Shown here: in pieces, positions 7,298 through 14,825 of the stretch
How positions within the stretch are numbered: the first letter of the stretch is position 1
Layout: every line of letters begins with the position of its first letter
Assembly (NCBI GenBank): GCA_016780665.1
Contig: JADHLM010000010.1
Coordinates: 1-20,910, forward strand
DNA length: 20,910 nt
DNA from: Hyphomicrobiales bacterium
Lineage (GTDB): Bacteria > Pseudomonadota > Alphaproteobacteria > Rhizobiales > TMED25
Direction of reading: 5' to 3'
Program-made: the position numbers and the translations under genes
Notes under the pieces: generated by a model
The model's database searches: none
Seen by the model: only the letters and a program-made list of their open reading frames with translations
What the model was told of the DNA's origin: nothing

Positions 7298-8524
7298 ATG
7301 AGTGCAAAACCAAAATCGATTATTGTAAAAGTCGGTAATGTGTCAATTGGTGGTGGTGAACCAGTTGTTATTCAGTCAATGACAAATACCGATACAGCTG
7401 ATGTATCAAAAACCACTCAACAAATTATCGATCTCTACGAAGAAGGTTCTGAGATAGTTAGAATTACTGTAGATAGAGATGATGCCGCGAAAGCTGTTCC
7501 ATATATAAGGGAGAGTTTATTAAAGAAAAACTATTCAATTCCACTTGTTGGTGATTTTCATTATATTGGACATAAGCTTCTAAAAGATTTTCCCGATTGT
7601 GCGGAGAGTTTGGATAAATATCGAATAAATCCAGGAAATGTTGGCTTTAAAAATAAAAAAGACAAACAATTTTCCGAAATAATTGAGATGGCTTGTAAGT
7701 ATGATAAACCAATTAGAATCGGTGCGAATTGGGGTAGTATAGATCAGGAATTACTGACTACACTCATGAATGAAAATAATAAGCTTGAGGTCAAAAGAAG
7801 TTCTACGGAAGTATTACGCGATGCACTTGTTAAATCAGTTGTTTACTCAGCAAATAGAGCAGAAGAAATTGGTTTAAATTCGTCAAAAATTATTCTTTCT
7901 GCAAAGGTGAGTGATGTAAACGAATTGATTAGAGTATACGAAGACCTTTATGATCAGACCAATTATCCACTTCATTTGGGACTGACTGAAGCAGGAATGG
8001 GTATTAAGGGTATTGTATCTTCTGTGTCAGCAATTTCTATTCTTCTAAACAAAAATATTGGAGACACTATTAGAGTTTCCCTTACCCCAAAACCTAATGA
8101 AGACAGAAGAGAAGAGGTGCGCGTTGCAAAAGAAATATTGCAGTCTTTAAATATCAAATCATATAGGCCGAATGTCGTTGCTTGCCCAGGCTGTGGTAGA
8201 ACGACTTCTACAGTATTTCAAGAATTAGCAATAGACATTGAACATTACATATCTGAACAGTTGCCAAACTGGAAAAAGGAATATAATGGTATTGATAGTC
8301 TAAAAGTTGCAGTAATGGGCTGTATTGTTAATGGTCCTGGAGAGTCAAAACATGCAAATATTGGAATATCGCTTCCTGGAACAGGAGAAGAACCAGCCGC
8401 TCCAGTATTTATTGATGGAGAAAAGTACAAAGTGCTGCGTGGTAAAAATATAGCAGATGATTTTAAAAAAATTCTGTATAATTACATTCAAAATAAATAT
8501 TCTAAGAAGTCACTAGGTGCATAA
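7298..8524 (+). CDS. ispG: 4-hydroxy-3-methylbut-2-enyl-diphosphate synthase (IspG/GcpE)
   Basis: A protein of 408 residues from this ATG; a GTG two codons earlier at 7292 is possible. The family start region (VKVGNVSIGGGEPVVIQSM, leading into TNTDT) opens a TIM-barrel domain with RINPGNVG and HLGLTEAGMG. The C-terminal domain carries the 4Fe-4S ligands C296 and C299 (ACPGCGRT) and C342 (VMGCIVNGPGES), with the cluster-linked glutamate in NGPGES. The enzyme reductively converts MEcPP to HMBPP, the penultimate step of the MEP isoprenoid pathway. No strong ribosome site is visible at either start. It is the first gene of a tight ispG-panB-panC cluster: panB begins 1 base after its stop. Length is bacterial-type, without the plant/Chlamydia insertion. 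Confidence 0.96.
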   Translation: MSAKPKSIIVKVGNVSIGGGEPVVIQSMTNTDTADVSKTTQQIIDLYEEGSEIVRITVDRDDAAKAVPYIRESLLKKNYSIPLVGDFHYIGHKLLKDFPDCAESLDKYRINPGNVGFKNKKDKQFSEIIEMACKYDKPIRIGANWGSIDQELLTTLMNENNKLEVKRSSTEVLRDALVKSVVYSANRAEEIGLNSSKIILSAKVSDVNELIRVYEDLYDQTNYPLHLGLTEAGMGIKGIVSSVSAISILLNKNIGDTIRVSLTPKPNEDRREEVRVAKEILQSLNIKSYRPNVVACPGCGRTTSTVFQELAIDIEHYISEQLPNWKKEYNGIDSLKVAVMGCIVNGPGESKHANIGISLPGTGEEPAAPVFIDGEKYKVLRGKNIADDFKKILYNYIQNKYSKKSLGA

Positions 8525-8525
8525 T

Positions 8526-9341
8526 ATGTATGATGGTAAGCAGTTAAAATCTATAACTTTAAATACAATAAGAGAACTCAAGCAAAAAGGAGAAAAAATT
8601 GCTTGCTTAACAGCTTATGATGCTACTTTTGCACACCTACTAGATCAAGCAGGAACTGAAATTATCTTAGTTGGAGACTCACTGGGAATGGTTGTACAAG
8701 GACACAAAACTACCGTCCCTGTAAAAATCGAAGATATGATCTACCACTCTAAAATTGTATCATCATCATTAAATTACTCTTTTCTCATTTCGGATATGCC
8801 TTTTATGAGTTTTTATAATCCAGACATTGCGATGGAAAATGCTAAAAAACTTATGCAAGATGGTGGAGCACAAATGATAAAACTCGAAGGAAACCAATCG
8901 CAAATAAATATTATTGAGAAACTAGCAATGTCAGACATTCCAATCTGTGCGCACATTGGTTTAAGGCCACAATCAGTTAATAAAATGGGCGGCTATAAAG
9001 TGCAAGGAAAAGAAGAGTCTGATGCTCTAAAACTGATTAAAGAGGCAAAGAAAATAGAAGCGTCAGGAGCGGATATTTTGCTTCTAGAGTGCGTTTCATC
9101 TTCTACAGCAAAAATAGTCTCATCAGAGATCGAAATTCCAATTATAGGTATCGGAGCAGGACCAGACGTAGACGGTCAAATATTAGTCTTATATGATATT
9201 CTTGGAATAACACCTGGTAAGTTACCAAAATTTTCTAAAAATTTTATGACTGGACAAAATACAATACAAGAAGCTGTTATGGAATATATTAACGCAGTTA
9301 AAACCAAAAGTTATCCAGCACCAGAACATACATTTAAATAA
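8526..9341 (+). CDS. panB: 3-methyl-2-oxobutanoate hydroxymethyltransferase (PanB)
   Basis: This is 271 residues from the ATG at 8526; a GTG at 8517 overlapping the ispG end would add three. It is a TIM-barrel enzyme with the hallmark segments LTAYDATFAHLLDQAG, VGDSLGMVVQGH, TTVPVKIEDMIYH and ISDMPFMSF. Counted from this ATG, the metal and substrate ligands are D51, D90 and E121 (IKLEG). The catalytic base is E188 (LLLECV), equivalent to E. coli D45, D84, E114 and E181. It transfers a hydroxymethyl group from methylene-THF to 2-oxoisovalerate, giving ketopantoate, the first committed step to pantothenate and CoA. It overlaps panC by one base, so the two are translationally coupled. Confidence 0.96.
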   Translation: MYDGKQLKSITLNTIRELKQKGEKIACLTAYDATFAHLLDQAGTEIILVGDSLGMVVQGHKTTVPVKIEDMIYHSKIVSSSLNYSFLISDMPFMSFYNPDIAMENAKKLMQDGGAQMIKLEGNQSQINIIEKLAMSDIPICAHIGLRPQSVNKMGGYKVQGKEESDALKLIKEAKKIEASGADILLLECVSSSTAKIVSSEIEIPIIGIGAGPDVDGQILVLYDILGITPGKLPKFSKNFMTGQNTIQEAVMEYINAVKTKSYPAPEHTFK

Positions 9342-10198
9342 TGCAGATATTCTCTGATAATATAGATCCATTGAGAGCACAGATCGCACAGTGGAAAAAC
9401 GATAGAGATATTATAGGATTTGCTCCTACAATGGGTAATCTTCATGATGGACATCTGAGTTTAGTTAGAAATTTAAAAAAAAATGGTGCAACAAAGATAA
9501 TTGTTTCAATTTTTGTTAACCCAAGACAATTCGGCCCAACAGAGGATTTCAATCAATACCCTAGAACATTAAAAAATGATCTGGAGTTACTTGAAAAAGA
9601 AGGGGTTGACCTAGTTTTTTGCCCCGATGTGAATTTAATGTACCCATCTCATCTCAGCTCAGAAATAACAATTAATAATCCAAAACTAATGAATGACTTA
9701 TGTGGGGTAAAAAGACCCGGGCATTTTAATGGTGTGCTTTTGGTCGTGAATAAACTATTTAATATATTACATCCCGATATTGCAATTTTTGGACAAAAAG
9801 ATTATCAGCAATTTATTTTAATAAAAAATATGGTTGCAAATCTTTTTATGGAGGTGAATTTGATTTTATCTCCGATTATTCGTGAGGATAATGGTTTGGC
9901 TTTATCTTCAAGAAATAGCTATTTAAGTTATGAGAACAAAATGCTAGCTTCTGAGATATATGCCTCATTACTAAAAATAAAGGCTAACCTTTGTAAAAAA
10001 AATAGTGATATTTCACAATCCATTCGAAGAGAAATAAACAGATTAAACTCCATCGGTTTTGAAGTTGAATATCTCGAATTAAGAACTCTCAATAATTTAG
10101 AAATATGTAATGAATATCAACCGGGGAAAGATAAATATATCCTATTAATTGCATTAAAATTAGGAAATACAAGGCTTATTGATAATTTAATCTTATGA
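9341..10198 (+). CDS. panC: Pantothenate synthetase (PanC)
   Basis: A 285-residue cytoplasmic ligase of the nucleotidyltransferase fold. GFAPTMGNLHDGHLSLV at 26-42 holds the HIGH-type ATP site (H35, H38). SIFVNPRQFGPTEDFNQYPR lines the pantoate pocket, FGQKDYQQ follows, and LALSSRNSYLS provides the KMSKS-like loop. It joins pantoate and beta-alanine with ATP to give pantothenate. Its ATG overlaps the panB stop (TAATG), and the pair forms the classic panBC unit. The 3' end overlaps the convergent ispA by 6 bases, so the two stop codons lie side by side and no terminator separates them. The C-terminal domain (after about 180) is more divergent but complete. Confidence 0.96.
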   Translation: MQIFSDNIDPLRAQIAQWKNDRDIIGFAPTMGNLHDGHLSLVRNLKKNGATKIIVSIFVNPRQFGPTEDFNQYPRTLKNDLELLEKEGVDLVFCPDVNLMYPSHLSSEITINNPKLMNDLCGVKRPGHFNGVLLVVNKLFNILHPDIAIFGQKDYQQFILIKNMVANLFMEVNLILSPIIREDNGLALSSRNSYLSYENKMLASEIYASLLKIKANLCKKNSDISQSIRREINRLNSIGFEVEYLELRTLNNLEICNEYQPGKDKYILLIALKLGNTRLIDNLIL

Positions 10199-11071
10199 TC
10201 TCCTATCAACCAACTCCTGGCATAGATTAATGAGTCTCTCTGATTTAACACCATAATCATGTAATAAAATTCGGACATCCTCTAACTTCTGTGCTATTTG
10301 TGCCTTTGCTCCATCCACTCCTAGAAATTCTATTAGTGTATATTTATCTTTTTCCTTATCTTTATTAACATTTTTACCAGCCTCCGATAAAGTAGACTCG
10401 ATATCAATAAGATCATCACTAATTTGAAATATGGAGCCAAAAAAGTCTGCAAATTGTGCAAATATCTTTTGATCAGAATCATTCCCTCTAATTATGGGAC
10501 CTGCAAGACATGCAAAATGAAATAATGCTCCAGTTTTCATTTGTTGCATGTTATTTACCAAATCAATGGAAGCAGTTGAACTACTAATTTTTAGATCTAA
10601 AATTTGTCCCCCAACCATACCACCCAAGCCACTGCATTTTGCAAGTTTTTTTACCAAGTTTAGTGCACATTCGTTGTCTATGTCATCGTTTGGCGTAGCT
10701 AATAACTCAAATGCAAGTGATATTAGCGCATCTCCAACTAATATTGCTGTTGCTTCATCATATTTTTTATGTAACGTCAGCTGCCCACGCCTGTAGTCAT
10801 CGTCATCCATGGCAGGTAAATCATCATGTATTAGTGAATAAGTATGGATACATTCAAGAGCTAATGCAATATTACGTATATCTTTATATGGTAATTCAAA
10901 AAGCGCACAAACCTCCACTAGTAATATAGCTCTAATTCTTTTACCCTTTCCAATAAATATATATTTTATTGGATCAACTAGCTGCTTAGGATATTCCGAG
11001 TTACCAAGTATCTCGATCATATAATTATCTAAATCTGTAATAATTTTGTTATAGTCTTTAAAAACACTCAT
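10193..11071 (-). CDS. ispA: Farnesyl diphosphate synthase / short-chain polyprenyl synthase
   Basis: A 292-residue all-helical trans-prenyltransferase. The first aspartate-rich motif is DDLPAMDDDDYRRG at 83-96, where D83, D84 and D89 hold the diphosphate magnesium ions. GKGKRIRAILL is the IPP-binding region, and the second motif is ISDDLID at 217-223. The insertion between the first-motif aspartates and the preceding HTYSLIH are of the E. coli IspA kind, so farnesyl diphosphate is the likely product. Geranylgeranyl product cannot be excluded. The segment NKDKEKDKYTLIEFLG replaces the usual GKxTYPxLLG with more lysines. It is divergent from rpmF, an arrangement known in other alphaproteobacteria, and overlaps panC tail to tail. 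Confidence 0.92.
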   Translation of the reverse strand: MSVFKDYNKIITDLDNYMIEILGNSEYPKQLVDPIKYIFIGKGKRIRAILLVEVCALFELPYKDIRNIALALECIHTYSLIHDDLPAMDDDDYRRGQLTLHKKYDEATAILVGDALISLAFELLATPNDDIDNECALNLVKKLAKCSGLGGMVGGQILDLKISSSTASIDLVNNMQQMKTGALFHFACLAGPIIRGNDSDQKIFAQFADFFGSIFQISDDLIDIESTLSEAGKNVNKDKEKDKYTLIEFLGVDGAKAQIAQKLEDVRILLHDYGVKSERLINLCQELVDRRS

Positions 11072-11091
11072 TACTGATTCTTTGTTCTTAA

Positions 11092-11119
11092 TTGATTAAA
11101 AAGTTAATTTTAATATATA
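11092..11119 (+). promoter_or_regulatory. Possible rpmF promoter
   Basis: In the 123-base divergent gap between ispA and rpmF, TTGATT (11092-11097) is followed after 16 bases by TATATA (11114-11119). Transcription would start near 11126 and leave a leader of roughly 70 bases. The whole gap is almost pure A+T, so this assignment is weak; no operator-like symmetry stands out. Confidence 0.28.
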
Positions 11120-11194
11120 TAAATGATGACAAATAATAAATGAATATGTATATGTAATTAATCTTAATTAAAATTTATAACGGAGATATTGATT

Positions 11195-11380
11195 ATGGCA
11201 GTCCCAAGAAGTAAGGTGACAAAATCAAAAAGAGGTATGCGTAGATCTACTGACTTCCTAAAAGGTGAAGCATATGTTGAAGATAAGTCAACAGGCGAAC
11301 TACACAGACCGCATCATCTCGACCTAAAAACAGGAATGTATAGGGGAAAACAAATCCTAGAACCTAAAGAAGAGAAATAG
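11195..11380 (+). CDS. rpmF: 50S ribosomal protein L32
   Basis: A 61-residue basic protein beginning MAVPRSKVTKSKRGMRRS, the L32 signature. It continues with LHRPHHLDLKTGMYRGKQIL, as in alphaproteobacterial L32. The start was set at the ATG at 11195 because a GGAG at 11182-11185 lies 9 bases upstream and because the family begins MAVP. The frame stays open two codons further upstream to a TTG, which is not needed. There are no zinc-binding cysteine pairs, so it is the C-minus form. It is a component of the large ribosomal subunit. It diverges from ispA and ends 4 bases from the convergent sdhB stop. It is not next to plsX/fabH, as it is in E. coli. Confidence 0.97.
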   Translation: MAVPRSKVTKSKRGMRRSTDFLKGEAYVEDKSTGELHRPHHLDLKTGMYRGKQILEPKEEK

Positions 11381-11384
11381 TTGC

Positions 11385-12176
11385 TTAAGCCTGCTTAGAT
11401 ACTCTTCTTTCAACCATCATCTTTTTAATGCTTGCAATTGCTTTAGCTGGGTTTAGCCCTTTTGGACAAGCTTTTGCGCAGTTCATGATAGTATGACATC
11501 TGTAAAGTTTGAAAGGATCTTCTAATTTATCAAGTCTTGCTTCCCGTTCATCATCTCTACTATCAATTATCCAACGGTATGCTTGAAGCAGAGCTGCTGG
11601 TCCAAGGTATTTATCGGAATTCCACCAATAGCTTGGGCAAGAAGTGGAACAGCATGCGCACATAATGCATTCATATAGGCCATCCAATTGTTCCCTATCT
11701 TCTTTTGACTGTATCCATTCCTCCTGTGGCTCTTCACTTTTTGTATGGAGCCATGGTTCAACAGATCTATGCTGATCAAAAAAGTTTTTTAGATCTGGCA
11801 CAAGATCTTTAATAACTTTTTGATGAGGTAATGGATAAATATTAACTGCACCTTTAATATCTTCAATTGCAGTTGTACAAGCTAATCTATTCACTCCATC
11901 AATGTTCATTGCACAAGATCCACAAACTCCCTCACGGCATGATCTTCTGAAAGTAAGTGATGTGTCTATATCACTTTTAATCTTCATTAATGCATCCAAA
12001 ACCATGGGACCACAATCTTCTGTATCTATATAGTATGTATCCATTGATGGGTTTTTGTCGTCTTCAGGATTCCAGCGGTAAACCTTGAATTCACGAGTAT
12101 TATTATGATTTTCAGGCAGGGGCCACTTTTTCCCTTCTGTGATTTTAGAATTTCTAGGTAATGCTAATTCAACCAT
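11385..12176 (-). CDS. sdhB: Succinate dehydrogenase iron-sulfur subunit
   Basis: A 263-residue subunit with all three iron-sulfur centres. The 2Fe-2S ligands are C80, C85, C88 and C100 (SCREGVCGSCAMNIDG). The remaining cysteines are C170, C173, C176 and C180 (CIMCACCSTSCP) and C227, C233 and C237 (CHTIMNCAKACPKGLNP). Together these hold the 4Fe-4S and 3Fe-4S centres. The paired tryptophans in PSYWWN belong to the quinone site region. SdhB carries electrons from the FAD of SdhA to ubiquinone at the membrane anchor SdhC/SdhD. AAGGA precedes the ATG by 6 bases. It is the last gene of sdhCDAB, 9 bases after sdhA, and ends 4 bases from the rpmF stop with no terminator. Confidence 0.98.
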   Translation of the reverse strand: MVELALPRNSKITEGKKWPLPENHNNTREFKVYRWNPEDDKNPSMDTYYIDTEDCGPMVLDALMKIKSDIDTSLTFRRSCREGVCGSCAMNIDGVNRLACTTAIEDIKGAVNIYPLPHQKVIKDLVPDLKNFFDQHRSVEPWLHTKSEEPQEEWIQSKEDREQLDGLYECIMCACCSTSCPSYWWNSDKYLGPAALLQAYRWIIDSRDDEREARLDKLEDPFKLYRCHTIMNCAKACPKGLNPAKAIASIKKMMVERRVSKQA

Positions 12177-12185
12177 AATCTTTCC

Positions 12186-14000
12186 TTAATAAACTCTTTC
12201 TTTTGGAGGTATATATGCAACTTCATTACTGAGAGTGTATTCATGAACCGGTCGATAATCTATAGTTGTTGTTCTATTATCGTTATCTATCCAGGCTAGA
12301 GTATGTTTCATCCAATTCTTATCATCTCTATCAGTGAAATCTTCCCTTGCATGTGATCCCCTACTTTCTTTTCTATTTGCAGCACTTTCAACTGTTACTA
12401 CTGACTGTACTATTAGATTGTCCCACTCAAGAGCTTCTATTAGATCTGTATTCCATACAAGTGATCTATCACTAATCTTAATATCATCTAATCCATGCCA
12501 TGTTTTATTGATGAGTTTTTGACCTTCTTCTAATACTTCACCCGTTCTAAATACTGCACAGTTATTTTGCATAATTCTTTGCATATCTGATCTAAGTTTT
12601 GAAGTTGAGGTACTACCATCAGCGTATCTGAATTTATCTAGTCTTTCCAATGCATTAACACCAGCATTTGCAGGAAGCGGTTGTTGATTTGCATTAGGAG
12701 TTGTTGTATCAGCTGCTCGTAGCCCTGCAGCTCTTCCAAAAACAACCAAATCAATTAGTGAGTTCGATCCAAGTCTGTTGGCACCATGTACAGAAACACA
12801 AGCTGCCTCACCAATTGCCATTAAACCTTCAACAACACAGTCTGGATCGCCTCCAATTTTAGTCAACACTTCACCGTGGAAATTTGTTGGAATCCCACCC
12901 ATGTTATAATGAACTGTTGGCAATACAGGGATTGGTTCTTTTGTGACATCGACACCTGAGAATATTTTTGCTGTTTCTGAAATTCCCGGCAACCTTTCTG
13001 CTAATACCTCTGGTGCTAAATGCTCAAGGTGCAGATGGATATGATCTTTATCTTTACCAACTCCTCTACCTTCCCTTATTTCGATTGTCATGGATCTTGA
13101 TACAACGTCTCTACTTGCGAGATCTTTAGCAGATGGAGCATACCTTTCCATGAAACGTTCACCTTCAGAATTTGTTAAATAACCTCCTTCACCTCGGGAT
13201 CCTTCAGTTATTAAACATCCAGCACCGTAAATACCGGTTGGATGAAATTGAACAAACTCCATATCTTGTAGAGGTAGTCCAGCCCTTAAAACCATTGCAT
13301 TCCCATCTCCTGTGCAAGAGTGGGCTGATGTTGCAGAAAAATATGCACGGCCATAACCGCCGGTAGCAAGTATGGTTTTCTGTGCTTGAAAACGATGAAT
13401 TGTTCCGTCTTCAAGACATAAGGCCACAACCCCAAGACAAGCACCATTATCATCCATAATTAAGTCAATCGCAAAATATTCTATAAAAAACTCTGCTGAA
13501 TGACTTATAGCTTTCCCATACAAAGTATGGAGCATAGCATGTCCAGTTCTATCCGCGGCAGCGCATGTTCTTTGGGCAATGCCTTCACCGTAGTGAGTTG
13601 TCATGCCGCCGAATGGTCTCTGATAAATTTTACCATCTTCTCGTCTGCTAAATGGTAATCCAAAGTGCTCTAACTCATACACAGCTTTTGGTGCTTCTTT
13701 ACATAAATACTCTATTGCATCTTGGTCACCTAACCAATCTGCTCCTTTAACAGTATCATACATATGCCATTTCCAATCGTCTTCACCCATGTTACCTAAA
13801 GCAGCAGCAACTCCACCTTGAGCAGCAACAGTATGGCTCCTTGTTGGGAATAATTTTGTTACACAGGCAGTTTTTAATCCAGCTTGTGAACAACCAAGAG
13901 TAGCTCGAAGCCCTGCACCACCAGCTCCGACTACAATTACATCATATGTATGGTCTATAAATGTGTATTCCCTACCGTTTATGTTGTGTGTATTTGACAT
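12186..14000 (-). CDS. sdhA: Succinate dehydrogenase flavoprotein subunit
   Basis: A 604-residue flavoprotein. The N-terminal FAD fold begins VIVVGAGGAGLRA. H56 in RSHTVAAQGG is the histidine that binds FAD covalently. Active-site residues matching E. coli SdhA are H253 (QFHPTG), R297 (DLASRDVV), H364 (VHYNMGG) and R409 (HGANRLGSNS). The C-terminal region ends with the usual YRPVHEYT. It oxidises succinate to fumarate on the cytoplasmic face of complex II in the TCA cycle and respiratory chain. It lies 33 bases after sdhD, with AGGAA upstream at a longer than usual spacing, and 9 bases before sdhB. Conservation is uniform, with no sign of transfer. Confidence 0.98.
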   Translation of the reverse strand: MSNTHNINGREYTFIDHTYDVIVVGAGGAGLRATLGCSQAGLKTACVTKLFPTRSHTVAAQGGVAAALGNMGEDDWKWHMYDTVKGADWLGDQDAIEYLCKEAPKAVYELEHFGLPFSRREDGKIYQRPFGGMTTHYGEGIAQRTCAAADRTGHAMLHTLYGKAISHSAEFFIEYFAIDLIMDDNGACLGVVALCLEDGTIHRFQAQKTILATGGYGRAYFSATSAHSCTGDGNAMVLRAGLPLQDMEFVQFHPTGIYGAGCLITEGSRGEGGYLTNSEGERFMERYAPSAKDLASRDVVSRSMTIEIREGRGVGKDKDHIHLHLEHLAPEVLAERLPGISETAKIFSGVDVTKEPIPVLPTVHYNMGGIPTNFHGEVLTKIGGDPDCVVEGLMAIGEAACVSVHGANRLGSNSLIDLVVFGRAAGLRAADTTTPNANQQPLPANAGVNALERLDKFRYADGSTSTSKLRSDMQRIMQNNCAVFRTGEVLEEGQKLINKTWHGLDDIKISDRSLVWNTDLIEALEWDNLIVQSVVTVESAANRKESRGSHAREDFTDRDDKNWMKHTLAWIDNDNRTTTIDYRPVHEYTLSNEVAYIPPKERVY

Positions 14001-14033
14001 TCTTTATAAATTCCTTTTTCTAGTGGCATTCAT

Positions 14034-14360
14034 CTATATGGTTACAACTGAATATATTGACCCTATGATAACGATTGATATGAGTATATTGTTCAATAAA
14101 AGTGCCACTCTTAGATTATTGGCACCGTGAATATAATCCTCAATAATCATCTGCATTCCTAATTTCATATGATATGAAAAATTTATTATAAGGATTATAG
14201 TTAGTAAAGTTATATGAGGTTTCTGAAATAGACTTGAAACTTCCATATAAGACATGCTTGGTATTGTAAAAATTAAATAAAGAAGGAAAACAGATAGAGG
14301 AATGTTTAATACTGCTGTAATTCTCTGATATATAAAATGCCTTGTTGGTGATTTACTCAT
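14034..14360 (-). CDS. sdhD: Succinate dehydrogenase membrane anchor subunit
   Basis: A 108-residue membrane protein with three helices at about 13-35, 50-72 and 82-107. FIYQRITAVLNIP near the start resembles the sibling SdhC motif. The second helix carries H64 in FSYHMKLGMQ, the likely haem b ligand. D75 and Y76 in IIEDYIH match the quinone-site pair D82/Y83 of E. coli SdhD. It anchors SdhAB in the inner membrane and helps reduce ubiquinone. AAGGG stands 9 bases before the ATG. It lies 12 bases after sdhC in the usual order. Overall similarity in this subunit is low across bacteria, so the call rests on these motifs and on position. Confidence 0.92.
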   Translation of the reverse strand: MSKSPTRHFIYQRITAVLNIPLSVFLLYLIFTIPSMSYMEVSSLFQKPHITLLTIILIINFSYHMKLGMQMIIEDYIHGANNLRVALLLNNILISIVIIGSIYSVVTI

Positions 14361-14372
14361 TGAAATATACCC

Positions 14373-14747
14373 TTATAAAATATAGTAAAGTGACCAATAA
14401 ATTACCGTAAGAGCTATTCCCCCTAATAAGCTTATAGTAGCTAATTTATCGACTGTTTTAACTTCGAAACCCTTTACCATATCCCATAGAAAGTGCCTCA
14501 GCCCTCCTAGCATATGATGAAATATAGCCCATGTTATGCCAAGCATAACTAGTTTCCCAATCCATGTGTTTATAATTAACGAAAATATTTCATAACCCGA
14601 AGCTCCAATTGAGAGTGAAATAAGAAAAAAAAGAAATATTAACATTGAGAAATATAATGCTGCACCTGTAATTCTATGCGCAATGGACATTAATAAGCTG
14701 AGTTTAAATTTGTATATTGATAAATGTGGAGATAGAGGATTATTCAT
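14373..14747 (-). CDS. sdhC: Succinate dehydrogenase cytochrome b556 subunit
   Basis: A 124-residue membrane protein. It opens with the family signature NPLSPHLSIYKF, followed by SIAHRITGAALY (H24, R25), the quinone and haem region. Three helices lie at about 28-48, 62-82 and 104-123. FHHMLGGLRHFLWD carries the haem-ligand histidine (H77 or H78) and H85. It forms the membrane anchor of complex II together with SdhD. It is the first gene of sdhCDAB. The upstream gap of 78 bases to asd contains a candidate promoter and palindromes. No Shine-Dalgarno precedes the ATG, although the start matches the family. Confidence 0.95.
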   Translation of the reverse strand: MNNPLSPHLSIYKFKLSLLMSIAHRITGAALYFSMLIFLFFLISLSIGASGYEIFSLIINTWIGKLVMLGITWAIFHHMLGGLRHFLWDMVKGFEVKTVDKLATISLLGGIALTVIYWSLYYIL

Positions 14748-14748
14748 A

Positions 14749-14769
14749 AATATTACAATATTGTTAACA
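14749..14769. repeat. Clustered palindromes in the sdhC leader
   Basis: Immediately before the sdhC ATG, AATATT (14749-14754) and AATATT (14757-14762) flank AC, giving an inverted repeat with a 2-base centre. It abuts the 8-base palindrome TGTTAACA (14762-14769). Together they span the predicted RNA start and leader of the sdh operon. They could be an operator. Because they are almost pure A+T, chance is a real alternative. Confidence 0.3.
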
Positions 14770-14776
14770 TTATCTT

Positions 14777-14804
14777 GTTATAGTTATAATTATTCTTATG
14801 TAAA
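14777..14804 (-). promoter_or_regulatory. Candidate sdhCDAB promoter
   Basis: On the minus strand TTTACA (14804-14799) is separated by 16 bases from TATAAC (14782-14777); each box differs from the sigma-70 consensus at one position. Transcription would begin near 14770, about 23 bases before the sdhC ATG. It lies in the 78-base asd-sdhC gap, the largest within the long minus-strand run, which supports an operon boundary here. Confidence 0.5.
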
Positions 14805-14825
14805 ATTCCATTAAAATATGAAAAA

